NCBI RefSeq assembly: GCF_003432065.1 | Contig: NZ_QWDE01000001.1 | Coordinates: 1,240,001 to 1,304,000, forward strand | Source: Mucilaginibacter terrenus | GTDB taxonomy: Bacteria > Bacteroidota > Bacteroidia > Sphingobacteriales > Sphingobacteriaceae | Reading direction: 5' to 3' | Length of the DNA: 64,000 nucleotides | Shown: positions 45,009 to 54,698 of the stretch, one piece after another | Layout of the letters: each line of letters opens with the position of its first letter | How positions within the stretch are numbered: the first letter of the stretch is position 1 | Made by a program: the position numbers and the translations under genes | Notes under the pieces: generated by a model | What the model saw: only the letters and a program-made list of their open reading frames with translations | Told to the model about the DNA's origin: nothing | Databases searched by the model: none

Positions 45009-47751
45009 AAACCAAGAATACCAGCTTCAAGCCATTCAATCAGTCATTGACCTGTTTGATGGCCAACCTTTAAGCAATTCAGATTTTGAATTTTCTATGG
45101 CTGATACCAACAGCGGTAGTATCACCTTCACTGAGGCAGGTGTAGGCAACAATCTTGCCCTTACGGAAGAAGAGTTGCTCATGAATCTTAACAAGGTTCA
45201 GCGGGAAAATGAGCTAAGAGAAGACGAAACGTCATCTGCCATTGAAAAGCTTTGGTATAATGAAGATGCATCCGTAAAAAGTGTTTTGGAAGGCAAATCA
45301 GCAGTAACTGAGTTTCCCAACTACTCCGTAGAAATGGAAACCGGAACCGGTAAAACCTATGTGTATCTCCGGTCTATTTATGAGCTCAACAAGGTGTATG
45401 GCTTCAAGAAGTTTGTAATTGTAGTTCCTTCAGTGGCTATCCGTGAAGGGGTTATAAAATCTCTCCAAATTACTTTCGACCACTTTCAAGAGATCTACGA
45501 AAATCAACCTGCGGATTACAAGGTATATGATTCAGGCCGTTTAACAGAATTGGGCAATTTTGCCAAGAGCACCGCCATTCAAATTCTGGTCATCAACATT
45601 GATTCCTTCACAAAAGATGCCAATGTCATCAATCAGGTAAGAGAATCAGGCATAAAGCCGATAGAGTACATTCAGAAATCCAATCCGATTGTGATTATAG
45701 ACGAGCCGCAGAATATGGAAACCGATATTCGAAAGCGAGCTATTGCCAATCTCAATCCTCTATTCACGCTGAGGTATTCTGCAACACATAAGAACCATTA
45801 CAGCCTTGTCTATAAGCTTGACCCGGTAAAGGCATATGACTTGGGCTTGGTAAAGCAAATTGAGGTTGATTCTGTAGTGGCCAGAAACGACAGCTCAGGA
45901 GCATTTATCAGTGTTGACAGTTTTCGCATGGCTAAGAAATCGGTTACTGCCCAGGTTTCCATATTCGTTAATGAAAAAGCGGGCGTACAGAAAAAACAGG
46001 TTTCAGCAAAGGTTGGGGATGATCTTTACAAGCTTTCTAAAAATTGGGATATATACAAAGATGGCTATGTAATCAATGAGATAGATGCCGACAATCAGTT
46101 TATTGAGTTTTCAAGTGGTCAAATTGTCTATCAGGGTCAAGCCGCGGGAGGTCTTACCGATCAAATACTCAGAGAAATGGTAGATGCAACAGTAGAAAAC
46201 CACTTTAAGAAGGAAAAAGAGTTGCAGGGCAAAGGAATTAAGGTACTGTCAATCTTTTTTATCGACCGCGTCGCCAATTATCGTGAGTATGATGATACAG
46301 GAAACACTGTGCAAGGGAAGTTTGCCGAATGGTTTGAAGAAAGCTATATCAAATGGCAGAATATGCCAGCTTACAGGGGCTTAATGAGCTTCAATGCTAA
46401 AGACGTGCATAATGGATATTTCAGCCAGGATAAAGCAGGTAAGTACAAGGACACCAAAGAAGCTCGCACCACTAAGGCAGATGACGATACATTCAATCTG
46501 ATTATGCGTGATAAGGAAAGGTTGCTGGATGAAAAAGTACCACTCCGCTTCATTTTCAGTCATTCCGCTTTACGTGAAGGTTGGGACAACCCTAATGTAT
46601 TTCAAATCTGTACGCTTAACGAAACCAAGTCGGATATTAAGAAACGGCAGGAAATCGGTAGAGGCCTCCGTTTGTGCGTTGACCAAACCGGAGCGAGAAA
46701 TCTTGACCGTTCGATCAACAGGCTCACCGTAATTGCTAATGAAGCCTATGAATCATTCTCCAAAGCGCTTCAAAAAGAAATAGAGGATGATTGCGGTGTG
46801 AAGTTCGAAGGTCGTATCAAAAATGCCAGAACAAGAACGAGTGTTAAACTCAAAGACAAATGGATGGAGGATTCTCTATTCCTTGAGCTTTGGGAGAAAA
46901 TCAGAGCAAAAACCGAATACAAAGTTGATTACAGCACCAAAGAGCTAATTGCAAATTGTGTTGCAGCATTGCAAGCAATGCCGCCTATTGAACGGCCAGT
47001 GATTTACCGTGAAAAGAATGTGGCAAGATTCGTCAGAGATACTAATGGCAAACTAATTGAATTAGGAGGAGAGCAGAAAGGATCAAAGGAGAAAATGTTA
47101 AAGGAAACCAATTATGAGATTCCTGATTTTATCGCCTATATTCAATCTAAAACGGAGCTTACCCGTGATACCATTACCCAAATAGCGCTGAAATCCAACC
47201 GCTTAGGCGAAATATTCAACAACCCTCAGCTATTCATGGATAGCGTGGTACGTATTATCAAGCATGAATTTGACCGCATTAAAATCAATGGCATCCAATA
47301 CGAGAAGATTGCTGGCAAAATATATAATATGAAGTTGTTTGAATCCGCAGAAATTGAGCAGTATTTGGAAAACCTGATAGAGGTTAAAAAACAAGCGAAA
47401 ACGCTTTACAACTATGTGACCATTGATTCACTCAGTTCACCAGAACGCAAGTTTGCCGAAGATTGCGAAAATAGGGATGATATAATTTTCTATGTAAAGC
47501 TTCCGAGAACTTTTATCGTCAAAACTCCTATCGGAAGTTATAATCCTGATTGGGCATTAATTAAAAAGGAAGACGGAGAAGAAAGCAAGATTTACTTCGT
47601 GGCAGAAACTAAAGACCCAAAAGCGGTGAAAGACCGCACGCTTTTAAGAGATAGCGAGCGACTGAAAATAGCATGTGCTGAAAAGCATTTTAAAGCAATC
47701 GATCATGTCAATTACCGGGTAGTTGGCTCGGTTAGTGACTTAAAAGCCTAA
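44989..47751 (+). CDS. res: type III restriction endonuclease subunit Res
   Basis: This 920-residue ATP-dependent translocase/nuclease has Walker A METGTGKTY (Lys122), the Walker B variant IIDEPQN (Asp238-Glu239), motif VI RQEIGRGLRL (Arg558, Arg561) and, at the C-terminus, the nuclease core PD854-WALI...VAE873-TK875. The length and layout match type III Res. It starts within the end of the PD-(D/E)XK gene (20-base overlap) and ends 25 bases before the sacsin-helicase gene. Confidence 0.92.
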   Translation: MKLQFDKNQEYQLQAIQSVIDLFDGQPLSNSDFEFSMADTNSGSITFTEAGVGNNLALTEEELLMNLNKVQRENELREDETSSAIEKLWYNEDASVKSVLEGKSAVTEFPNYSVEMETGTGKTYVYLRSIYELNKVYGFKKFVIVVPSVAIREGVIKSLQITFDHFQEIYENQPADYKVYDSGRLTELGNFAKSTAIQILVINIDSFTKDANVINQVRESGIKPIEYIQKSNPIVIIDEPQNMETDIRKRAIANLNPLFTLRYSATHKNHYSLVYKLDPVKAYDLGLVKQIEVDSVVARNDSSGAFISVDSFRMAKKSVTAQVSIFVNEKAGVQKKQVSAKVGDDLYKLSKNWDIYKDGYVINEIDADNQFIEFSSGQIVYQGQAAGGLTDQILREMVDATVENHFKKEKELQGKGIKVLSIFFIDRVANYREYDDTGNTVQGKFAEWFEESYIKWQNMPAYRGLMSFNAKDVHNGYFSQDKAGKYKDTKEARTTKADDDTFNLIMRDKERLLDEKVPLRFIFSHSALREGWDNPNVFQICTLNETKSDIKKRQEIGRGLRLCVDQTGARNLDRSINRLTVIANEAYESFSKALQKEIEDDCGVKFEGRIKNARTRTSVKLKDKWMEDSLFLELWEKIRAKTEYKVDYSTKELIANCVAALQAMPPIERPVIYREKNVARFVRDTNGKLIELGGEQKGSKEKMLKETNYEIPDFIAYIQSKTELTRDTITQIALKSNRLGEIFNNPQLFMDSVVRIIKHEFDRIKINGIQYEKIAGKIYNMKLFESAEIEQYLENLIEVKKQAKTLYNYVTIDSLSSPERKFAEDCENRDDIIFYVKLPRTFIVKTPIGSYNPDWALIKKEDGEESKIYFVAETKDPKAVKDRTLLRDSERLKIACAEKHFKAIDHVNYRVVGSVSDLKA

Positions 47752-47776
47752 TAAAAAAACCTTAAACCTTATCAGT

Positions 47777-50700
47777 ATGACATTACAAAAAAACCACTTA
47801 GCCAGATTACAAGAAATTAAACAGCGAGACGTTGAAGTTCTTTTAAAGAAAGCGTATCGCGGCATTTGGGAAACAGCTATTAAAAAGTACTCCGATAGTG
47901 CGCATTTTGTTTATGAATTGCTTCAAAATGCAGATGATACAAAAGCTTCTTGGGTTGAGTTCCGACTTGAAGCAAATGGTCTTTGGTTTAAGCACAACGG
48001 CTCTGTACGATTTTCGATATCTAACCCTGACAATGAGGATGAAGACGTGGAGAATGGCAAGCTTGGACATATTAATGCTATTACTTCTATAGGAAATTCA
48101 ACGAAGATCGATGAACAGAAAATCGGCAAGTTTGGAATAGGATTCAAGGCAGTATTTGCTTACAGCATGTCACCCCACATTTATGATGATAACTTCAACT
48201 TCAAGCTTGAAAATTATATTGTGCCAAAGGAAATTGAATCATTGAATGGCCAGAGAGCAGCAGGTGAAACAGTTTTCTACTTCCCTTTTAATCACATTTC
48301 AAAGTTACCTAAGGATGCCTATACGGAGATTGAGGACAAATTAGATTCACTCTTCCAGCCAAATTTGTTCCTTACCAATCTTGAAAAAATCACTTGGAAA
48401 TCAAATGGAAAAAAAGGCATCTATTCCAAGCGGACTTTAAAGACGGAACAGTTTGACAATATCCGTGCTGATTTAACAGAGGTAGAAAGTGTGGAAAATG
48501 AAGTCAATAGAAAGGAACTGATATGGTTATTCTCTACTGGTGTTTCACACAAACAGCTTACATCACACCACCGCATTTATGTGGGTTTCTTTGTACAGGA
48601 TCAAAAGGAACTGGAAACCGGCTATACTTATGAAGCATTTTGTTTCTTTCCAACTAAAGAAGAAACCAAGTTAGGATTTGTTATTCAAGCTCCATTCCTT
48701 TTGACAGATAGTAGAGAGGGCATAAAAGCGGGTGAGCAATGGAATTTGGAAATAATGCAGCTTGCAGCAAAGCTTGGTGCCAATTCTTTACCAATACTTA
48801 AAACCATTGGTGAAAGAGATAAAACCTACCTGCTCAACGACAGTATTTTAGAGCTTATTCCTTACAAGGAAAGTGATTTTGTAGACGTAGGTAGCAAAGC
48901 CAAAATTTCATTCAAACCTTTCTATACCGAAATCCTAAAAAAATTTCGAGCCGACCAATTATTGCCAGGGAGAAATGGAAAATACTATAAAACCGCAAAA
49001 GCGTATTGGGCATCAGATCCCGAATTAGCAGAACTCTTCTCCGACCAACAAATCAGTAAGCTAATGGGTAACCCTGATTCCGGATTGGTATTCGTAAGCA
49101 AAGGACAAAAGCAACTTAACCAAGCCAATAAGTCCTTAGAAAGCTATATTAATTCAATCATTAACGACACCTTAGATCCCAAAAAGCTTCTGAGGAGGAT
49201 TGATGCTGCTTTTCTGGAAGCGCAATCAAATGAGTGGTTGTTGAAGTTCTATGCTTATTTGGGGGGTAGAAAGTCCCTTTGGGATGATAAGGAAAAGCTT
49301 GCTCAAAAACGACCAATCCTGTTAAACCAAAACAGAAATGCCATTATACCTTTCAATGATGATTTAACAGCACCTAATATTTTTTTGCCTTCTGAAAGGG
49401 TGACTAGCTACGATACCATATATAAACCATTTACAGAAGACGAAGAAGCTATGGACTTCTTTAAAGGTTTGGGTATTGGTAAACCCGATTTACGAGCAGA
49501 AATCTTCAAAACGATAATTCCACAATACAAGGACGGTTTTGACTATGATGATAAGGACAAAATATTAGCCCACTTTGAATCTTTCTTATCGTACTATGAT
49601 GCTTGCCCGGCTTCCCTTCAAAGGGACTATCTCGACAAGCTCCAAGAAACTTGTTTCATAGCAACCCGAAAAGCAAGTGAACCCGATACGATCTACTTTT
49701 GCAATCCTCAATCCGTTTATCTTCCAAGCGAAAAGCTCAACAAGTATTTTGCTCACGCAAACGAAGTTTATATTTTGGATGAAGATTACTATCTGGACTT
49801 TATCCATAGTCCTCGTAAAAACTCGTTCTATTCATTCCTTTTGTCCTTAGGTTGCAGCAATCAACCCCGTTTGCTAAATAGAAAGTTAGAATCCAACTAC
49901 GAAAACAAGGAAAGATTTGGACTTGAAGAAATTGAAGTATCACAAACCTATGTCTCCAATCAAATCATTACAGATACTATTCTAGAAGGACTAGAGGAAG
50001 CAGTATCAACTATCAATCCCGAAATATCAGCCCTTATTTGGGAATATCTTTTATCTCATGTACACGGTAAGTCTTCTTACTCTCTTGAATCAAGTATTAT
50101 GGGCAACTTTCGATATGTACCCAAATGGAATCAATATGCAAAGTCCCAAAAGTTCGAATCTACACTGTCATCTATTCTCAAAAATGATAAATGGCTTTTT
50201 GATAAAGAGGGCAATGTAAAATCAGCATCAGAAATTCAACGAGAAGAACTGAACGAAATCTACACAGCGCAGGATCTTGATATTTCTACATTCCTTGATT
50301 TTTTAGGAATCGAAAGCCCAGAAGATGAATTAGACCTTTCAGAAGATCAACGTGCAGCATACCTACTTGGTAAAAAATTACAACAGGAAGGAATTACTGA
50401 AGAAGAATTAGCGGAGGCTTTAAGCATGATAAAGGCTAAAAAGAAGTCCGCAGGTTCTCAGGGCAATCGTAATGAAGATGAAGAAGGTTTCATGGATGAA
50501 GCCATTGAAGACACCTTAGACCGCCTCAAAAAAGGGATCAAAAAGAAGCGTAAAGCCAGAGCCGAAAATCAGGAAGAAGAAAACCAACAAAAAGATCAGG
50601 AACCTCCTGAATTAATAGTAGATCAGGATGATTATATCAAACCTTCTGTTGACCTCCAAAGGAAGATTGACAAGCTCAAGGAACAAACAGAAGCCCAAAT

Positions 50701-52594
50701 TGAAGACCTTACTCGAATTGAGAAATTGAATGAGATTGTTGATGAATCTGAAATGTATTCCTACGCTTGGTTTAAAGCCTTGCTTGAACTGGAGTACCTA
50801 AGTAGTTCAGAATCGAATACTAATGGAAAGGAAATTTCAATTCAATTTACCAAAGCAGAAAAAGAACCAGATACAGAACGGACATTGATTCTCAAACACC
50901 CGAACAGATATATCCCCCAATCCATTGAGGATATTGGAGATCTTCAAATTCGCTTGTATTTTGGTGATGAATCAAAAACTGTCACTGTGGAGGTTGTGAG
51001 TGTTAAAGAATATACCCTCCGAGCAAAGCTGAAAAAGTCTGCCGATATTTCTGAGATTGACCTATCTAAAGTAAACCGAATAGTCATTGATATAAAGAAT
51101 CCCGTATTCATTCTTGAAGAACTTCGAAAAGCTTTCAGTCAACTTGGCTTAGATGATCATCATAATCTCCAGCAAAGCCTACCAGAAGATATTCGCTTCA
51201 TATTTGGCCCTCCTGGTACCGGCAAAACAACCTATCTCGCAACTAATGAGATTATACCTCTCATGCAGCAAGATGAAAACCTTAAAGTATTAGTACTTAC
51301 ACCAACAAACAAATCAGCAGACGTACTCACAAAGCGGATAATTGAAAAAATGGGAGATGATGAGACATATCACCATTGGCTACTTCGTTTTGGTAATACG
51401 AGTGATGAATCTCTTGGAGATAATCCGGTTGTAATCGATAAGGCATTTGATATTAGATACAAGCCTAAGAATACGACTATAACTACAATTGCAAGATTCG
51501 CATATGACTATTTTCAACCTGAAATCCATAGTGAACGATTGCATCTTAAATTCCTTCAGTGGGATTACATTATAATCGATGAAGCTTCAATGGTCAACTT
51601 AGCCAGTATCGCTTATGTCTTATATCAGAAACCAGACGCCAAATTTGTAGTTGCGGGTGATCCATTCCAGATTCAGCCAATAACACTTATCAATCATTGG
51701 AAAGATATGAATATTTATAGCATGGTAAACCTTGACAGATTTGTAGAGCCTGCCACTGTACCGCATGATTTTGAAATAGTTAACCTTCGTAAGCAATATA
51801 GGGCAGTTCCAACGATTGGCAATATCTTCAGCCATTTCACTTACAATGGCATTCTTGAACACCATAGAACGGGTGAAGAGCAAAAGCAATTGAGCGTTAA
51901 AGGATTTGATTTCAAGGACATAAATATCATCAAATTTCCCGTCGCAAAGTTTGAAAGCATTTACAAGCCTAATACGCTTAACAAATCAAACTATCAAATC
52001 TATTCAGCTTTATTCACAGTTGAGTTCGCCAAATCACTTGCTTTTCAAATTCAATCAAGTCACGATGACAACTTTAGAATTGGAATAATTTGTCCTTACA
52101 AGGCTCAGGCTACGCTAATAGAAAAACTCCTTGCGCAACAGTTTGAAGACACTGAAAAAGTAGAAATCCAAATTGGCACAATTCATGGCTTCCAAGGTGA
52201 TGAATGTGATATTATCATTTCAATTTTCAACCCACCATACTCAATAAGTAAACACTCGGGTATGTTCCTCAATAAGCAAAATATTCTTAATGTATCCATA
52301 AGTCGTGCGAGAGATTATTTATTCATCATAATGCCAGACGACAATACGCAGGATATTGAGAATCTCTACAAGGTTAAGAAAATAGAAAGATTGATTTATC
52401 GCCATGCTCCTAGCAACCATTCAGTTTATAAAGCTGCGCAGGTTGAGGAAATCATGTTTGGCAGTGATACCTTCATTTATGATAACTCTTTTGCTACTTC
52501 TCACCAAACTGTAAATGTGTATTCAAAACCAGAGCGGAAATATGAAGTTCGCTGTGAGGAAATAGCTGTAGACGTTCAAATCAAACATAAATAA
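47777..52594 (+). CDS. sacsin/HSP90-like ATPase fused to SF1 (UPF1/DNA2-like) helicase
   Basis: This 1605-residue protein has two recognisable ends. The N-terminus is a GHKL ATPase of the sacsin type: FVYELLQNADD (Asn51, N-box) and K118-FGIGFKAVF (G-box). A long middle part (about 220-1090) has no family I know and contains a highly charged coiled-coil-like stretch (about 890-1010). The C-terminus is an SF1 helicase: GPPGTGKTTY (near residue 1145), IIDEASM (near 1267), NLRKQYRAVPTIG, GTIHGFQGDECDIIISIF and NVSISRARDYLFI. It is co-transcribed with the type III genes. It probably unwinds or remodels nucleic acid on an HSP90-like clamp; its task in the system is unknown. Confidence 0.85.
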   Translation: MTLQKNHLARLQEIKQRDVEVLLKKAYRGIWETAIKKYSDSAHFVYELLQNADDTKASWVEFRLEANGLWFKHNGSVRFSISNPDNEDEDVENGKLGHINAITSIGNSTKIDEQKIGKFGIGFKAVFAYSMSPHIYDDNFNFKLENYIVPKEIESLNGQRAAGETVFYFPFNHISKLPKDAYTEIEDKLDSLFQPNLFLTNLEKITWKSNGKKGIYSKRTLKTEQFDNIRADLTEVESVENEVNRKELIWLFSTGVSHKQLTSHHRIYVGFFVQDQKELETGYTYEAFCFFPTKEETKLGFVIQAPFLLTDSREGIKAGEQWNLEIMQLAAKLGANSLPILKTIGERDKTYLLNDSILELIPYKESDFVDVGSKAKISFKPFYTEILKKFRADQLLPGRNGKYYKTAKAYWASDPELAELFSDQQISKLMGNPDSGLVFVSKGQKQLNQANKSLESYINSIINDTLDPKKLLRRIDAAFLEAQSNEWLLKFYAYLGGRKSLWDDKEKLAQKRPILLNQNRNAIIPFNDDLTAPNIFLPSERVTSYDTIYKPFTEDEEAMDFFKGLGIGKPDLRAEIFKTIIPQYKDGFDYDDKDKILAHFESFLSYYDACPASLQRDYLDKLQETCFIATRKASEPDTIYFCNPQSVYLPSEKLNKYFAHANEVYILDEDYYLDFIHSPRKNSFYSFLLSLGCSNQPRLLNRKLESNYENKERFGLEEIEVSQTYVSNQIITDTILEGLEEAVSTINPEISALIWEYLLSHVHGKSSYSLESSIMGNFRYVPKWNQYAKSQKFESTLSSILKNDKWLFDKEGNVKSASEIQREELNEIYTAQDLDISTFLDFLGIESPEDELDLSEDQRAAYLLGKKLQQEGITEEELAEALSMIKAKKKSAGSQGNRNEDEEGFMDEAIEDTLDRLKKGIKKKRKARAENQEEENQQKDQEPPELIVDQDDYIKPSVDLQRKIDKLKEQTEAQIEDLTRIEKLNEIVDESEMYSYAWFKALLELEYLSSSESNTNGKEISIQFTKAEKEPDTERTLILKHPNRYIPQSIEDIGDLQIRLYFGDESKTVTVEVVSVKEYTLRAKLKKSADISEIDLSKVNRIVIDIKNPVFILEELRKAFSQLGLDDHHNLQQSLPEDIRFIFGPPGTGKTTYLATNEIIPLMQQDENLKVLVLTPTNKSADVLTKRIIEKMGDDETYHHWLLRFGNTSDESLGDNPVVIDKAFDIRYKPKNTTITTIARFAYDYFQPEIHSERLHLKFLQWDYIIIDEASMVNLASIAYVLYQKPDAKFVVAGDPFQIQPITLINHWKDMNIYSMVNLDRFVEPATVPHDFEIVNLRKQYRAVPTIGNIFSHFTYNGILEHHRTGEEQKQLSVKGFDFKDINIIKFPVAKFESIYKPNTLNKSNYQIYSALFTVEFAKSLAFQIQSSHDDNFRIGIICPYKAQATLIEKLLAQQFEDTEKVEIQIGTIHGFQGDECDIIISIFNPPYSISKHSGMFLNKQNILNVSISRARDYLFIIMPDDNTQDIENLYKVKKIERLIYRHAPSNHSVYKAAQVEEIMFGSDTFIYDNSFATSHQTVNVYSKPERKYEVRCEEIAVDVQIKHK

Positions 52595-53453
52595 ACCCCT
52601 CAAAAGAGTTAATATGACCTTATAAGTTTCACTTTTCTTTGAGTATTTAACTAAGTAAAAGATCAATAATCAAAGTTTAATAATGGCCATACAAAATTAT
52701 CAAATGCTTATGCAGCCCCTCCCTCAGCTGCTATCATTAAAGATGCCAACCAAGCTGTATGAAAAACTGGTGACGGGGAAATTGATGGAATTATCTAAGA
52801 AGATAAACTAGGTATTGATATAATTTACATCTAGGCAAAGCGATGGGGAGTGTTGATGATGTGGGCTGGCTAGATATGCATAAGTTTGTTGGGCTTTAGC
52901 GGGACACGGGGCTAAAAAAGAGTCTTTTTAACCACCTCTTCGTTTACCAAACTAGGACAAAGACATTCTCCCAAAAATAGAACAAAAATCGTCCTTATCG
53001 ATGGGAACAATTAAGCTCAACTTATGATTAATTTTGATTTAGGTGTTTCAGTTCAAAAGGGTGTATGACCTTAAGCGCATTTATAACGAATATTTTGAAA
53101 AAAATTAACATGTTGCCCAATAGTTCTAACCTTGAGATAAGCAAACTTAAACCTCCAAGTAAAAAATTATTAATTTTCCAGTCCAAAAGCTCCCTTGTGA
53201 AAGAATGCCCACTTTTTACTTGCATCAATGATTTAAACTGACTACATCGCTGCCTATTGATATCTTCAAGTCCGTTATTGTTTGACAATCACTAACGTAA
53301 GTAGCTATGTCAACTATGGATAACTTAATATTTTCTATAGTGTTAATTACAATGCGAACTGGATTTCTAAGTATAAAATACCCTACCTCGTACATGAGGT
53401 GTGATAAATTTATTTTTCAGTTCTTCACATTTGCTATTGCTAAATTTTAAGCT
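52595..53453. other. intergenic region between defence operon and mobilisation genes
   Basis: 859 AT-rich bases without a convincing gene. A 42-codon frame (52683-52811, MAIQNYQMLMQPLPQLL) and a minus-strand 86-codon frame (53028-53288) are open but show no recognisable domain. The right end carries the 30-base repeat at 53379-53408 and a -7-like box. The gap separates two units with different composition. Confidence 0.45.
53379..53408 (+). promoter_or_regulatory. ICE operon box, copy 1 (before mobilisation operon)
   Basis: A 30-base element, 27/30 identical to the one at 58888-58917, with the shared core GTACATGAGGTGTGATAAA (53390-53408). ACCTC...GAGGT around GTACAT forms a short dyad. A -7-like CACATTTG (53426-53433) follows; its TTTG begins exactly 40 bases after the core start, and the HTH gene begins 20 bases later. 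Confidence 0.65.
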
Positions 53454-53783
53454 ATGGCAAATCATAATGAAATCCAACATGACTTTCCTAAAGTAAATCG
53501 TGATCAGTTGATCACGGTTCAGGACTTGCTCGACTTCAAGCAACAGCTTATCGTTGATATTAAGAAGCTGCTCAAAGAACAATCCGGCCAGCCGGGACAC
53601 CAGTGGCTGAAAGCTTTTGAGATAAAAAAAATGCTTCGGCTATCTGAAAGCAAACTGCAATATCTCCGGGATAAGGGCCTGATCCCTTTCAAGAAATTGG
53701 GTGGTATCACTTACTACAATTCGGAGGAAATTGAAAAGCTGATGGCTTCCGGCAAGTTGAACGATCAGATGAAGATGGCATGA
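53454..53783 (+). CDS. helix-turn-helix DNA-binding protein (excisionase/HTH_17 type)
   Basis: This 109-residue protein has an N-terminal helical part and a MerR-like HTH: LKAFEIKKMLRLSESKLQYLRDKGLIPFKKLGGITYYNSEEIEKLM. Such small proteins lead the mobilisation operons of Bacteroidota conjugative elements and may act on oriT or on excision. Its ATG lies 45 bases after the conserved box. The next gene overlaps its stop by four bases (ATGA). Confidence 0.85.
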   Translation: MANHNEIQHDFPKVNRDQLITVQDLLDFKQQLIVDIKKLLKEQSGQPGHQWLKAFEIKKMLRLSESKLQYLRDKGLIPFKKLGGITYYNSEEIEKLMASGKLNDQMKMA

Positions 53784-54100
53784 AACGCAAAGCCAAACGT
53801 GCTTTACCAAGGGAGCCTAACAAGGTTAGAGAATCCAGTAAAACTTTGACGCAAATTCATGATGGCATGGGTACAAGCATGCCTCCTGATAAGGACGTCT
53901 TACAAATCTATTTTGACCAGAAAGGTGAAGCCGAACTAACTGAAAAGTTCTTCAATGAGCATGATAGTAGAGGGTGGAAAACGCCGACTGGTGGCACGAT
54001 TTACAACTGGAAAGTATGTGCAGCAGAATGGATTTATAACCATAGGCAAGAAGTTAAACGCATGTTCAGGCAATCACCATTTTATAATGAGTCGTTGTAA
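53780..54100 (+). CDS. small conserved protein of the mobilisation operon
   Basis: This 106-residue basic protein has a C-terminal half GWKTPTGGTIYNWKVCAAEWIYNHRQEVKRMFRQSPF that is often seen at this place in Bacteroidota elements, but I know no function. The ATGA overlap with the HTH gene shows coupled translation. DNA binding at oriT would fit the charge and location. Confidence 0.7.
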   Translation: MKRKAKRALPREPNKVRESSKTLTQIHDGMGTSMPPDKDVLQIYFDQKGEAELTEKFFNEHDSRGWKTPTGGTIYNWKVCAAEWIYNHRQEVKRMFRQSPFYNESL

Positions 54101-54179
54101 GTTGATGATGTTGAACAAGTCCAAATTGAAGACTTTGCAAAAGGACGAGATTGCATTTTTCAGCAATCAGCAAGATAAA

Positions 54180-54261
54180 CCGTTGTCGGACAACGGAATC
54201 TTGCCCTCCCTTCCGAAGTCAGTCCGGGGGTGCTATAAAAATCCTCCGAAGTCGGATTTTT
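54180..54261. other. candidate oriT region
   Basis: This non-coding gap upstream of the MobA-like and relaxase genes carries a perfect palindrome CCGTTGTC-G-GACAACGG (54180-54196), a repeated TCCGAAGTC (54213-54221 and 54245-54253), and a hairpin with AAAAAT/ATTTTT and CCG/CGG arms (54237-54261). Position and structure fit an origin of transfer; the nick site is not identified. The last hairpin may instead end transcription. Confidence 0.45.
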
Positions 54262-54275
54262 AGATGATTTGAGTT

Positions 54276-54698
54276 ATGGAAAATGAAGAAGAGAACAGGT
54301 TACGAAAGATCACCACGAGGTTTAAACCTGGTGAATTTTTATTGATAGACAAGCGTTTCAAAAAGACGCGGTTCAGGAAGATGAGCGAGTACATCCGGTG
54401 TGTTTTGCTGGAAAAACCAGTCACCGTAAATTACCGGGACAAGTCCATGGATGAGATGCTTGAAGAGCTGTCTTTGCTGCGCCGGGAACTCAATGCCATT
54501 GGTAACAATTTGAACCAGGCAGTCCGTCAAATCAACGCAGCGCATGGTTCCGCAGACAACCGTTTATGGTTGTCGCTGATGTCTATTATCGGCACCAAGG
54601 TTGACCCGGCCATAGCCCAGATCAAAGACCGCATGCTAAACTTTTCAGAACTATGGTCGCAAAAATTAAAACCGGACGAAGCGTCCTCGGAGCAATAA
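54276..54698 (+). CDS. MobA-like relaxosome accessory protein
   Basis: This 140-residue protein has an N-terminal ribbon-helix-helix-like segment (ITTRFKPGEFLLIDKRFKKTRFRKMSEYIRCVLL) and a helical part with LSLLRRELNAIGNNLNQAVRQIN, the pattern of MobC/MobA-type accessory proteins that bind oriT and assist the relaxase. It overlaps the relaxase gene by 46 bases. Confidence 0.82.
   Translation: MENEEENRLRKITTRFKPGEFLLIDKRFKKTRFRKMSEYIRCVLLEKPVTVNYRDKSMDEMLEELSLLRRELNAIGNNLNQAVRQINAAHGSADNRLWLSLMSIIGTKVDPAIAQIKDRMLNFSELWSQKLKPDEASSEQ

Noticed and set aside
53028..53288. 86-codon minus-strand frame in the gap before the mobilisation operon
   Set aside because: Leu/Ile-rich translation of AT-rich DNA with no known domain; a real gene cannot be excluded but is not supported.
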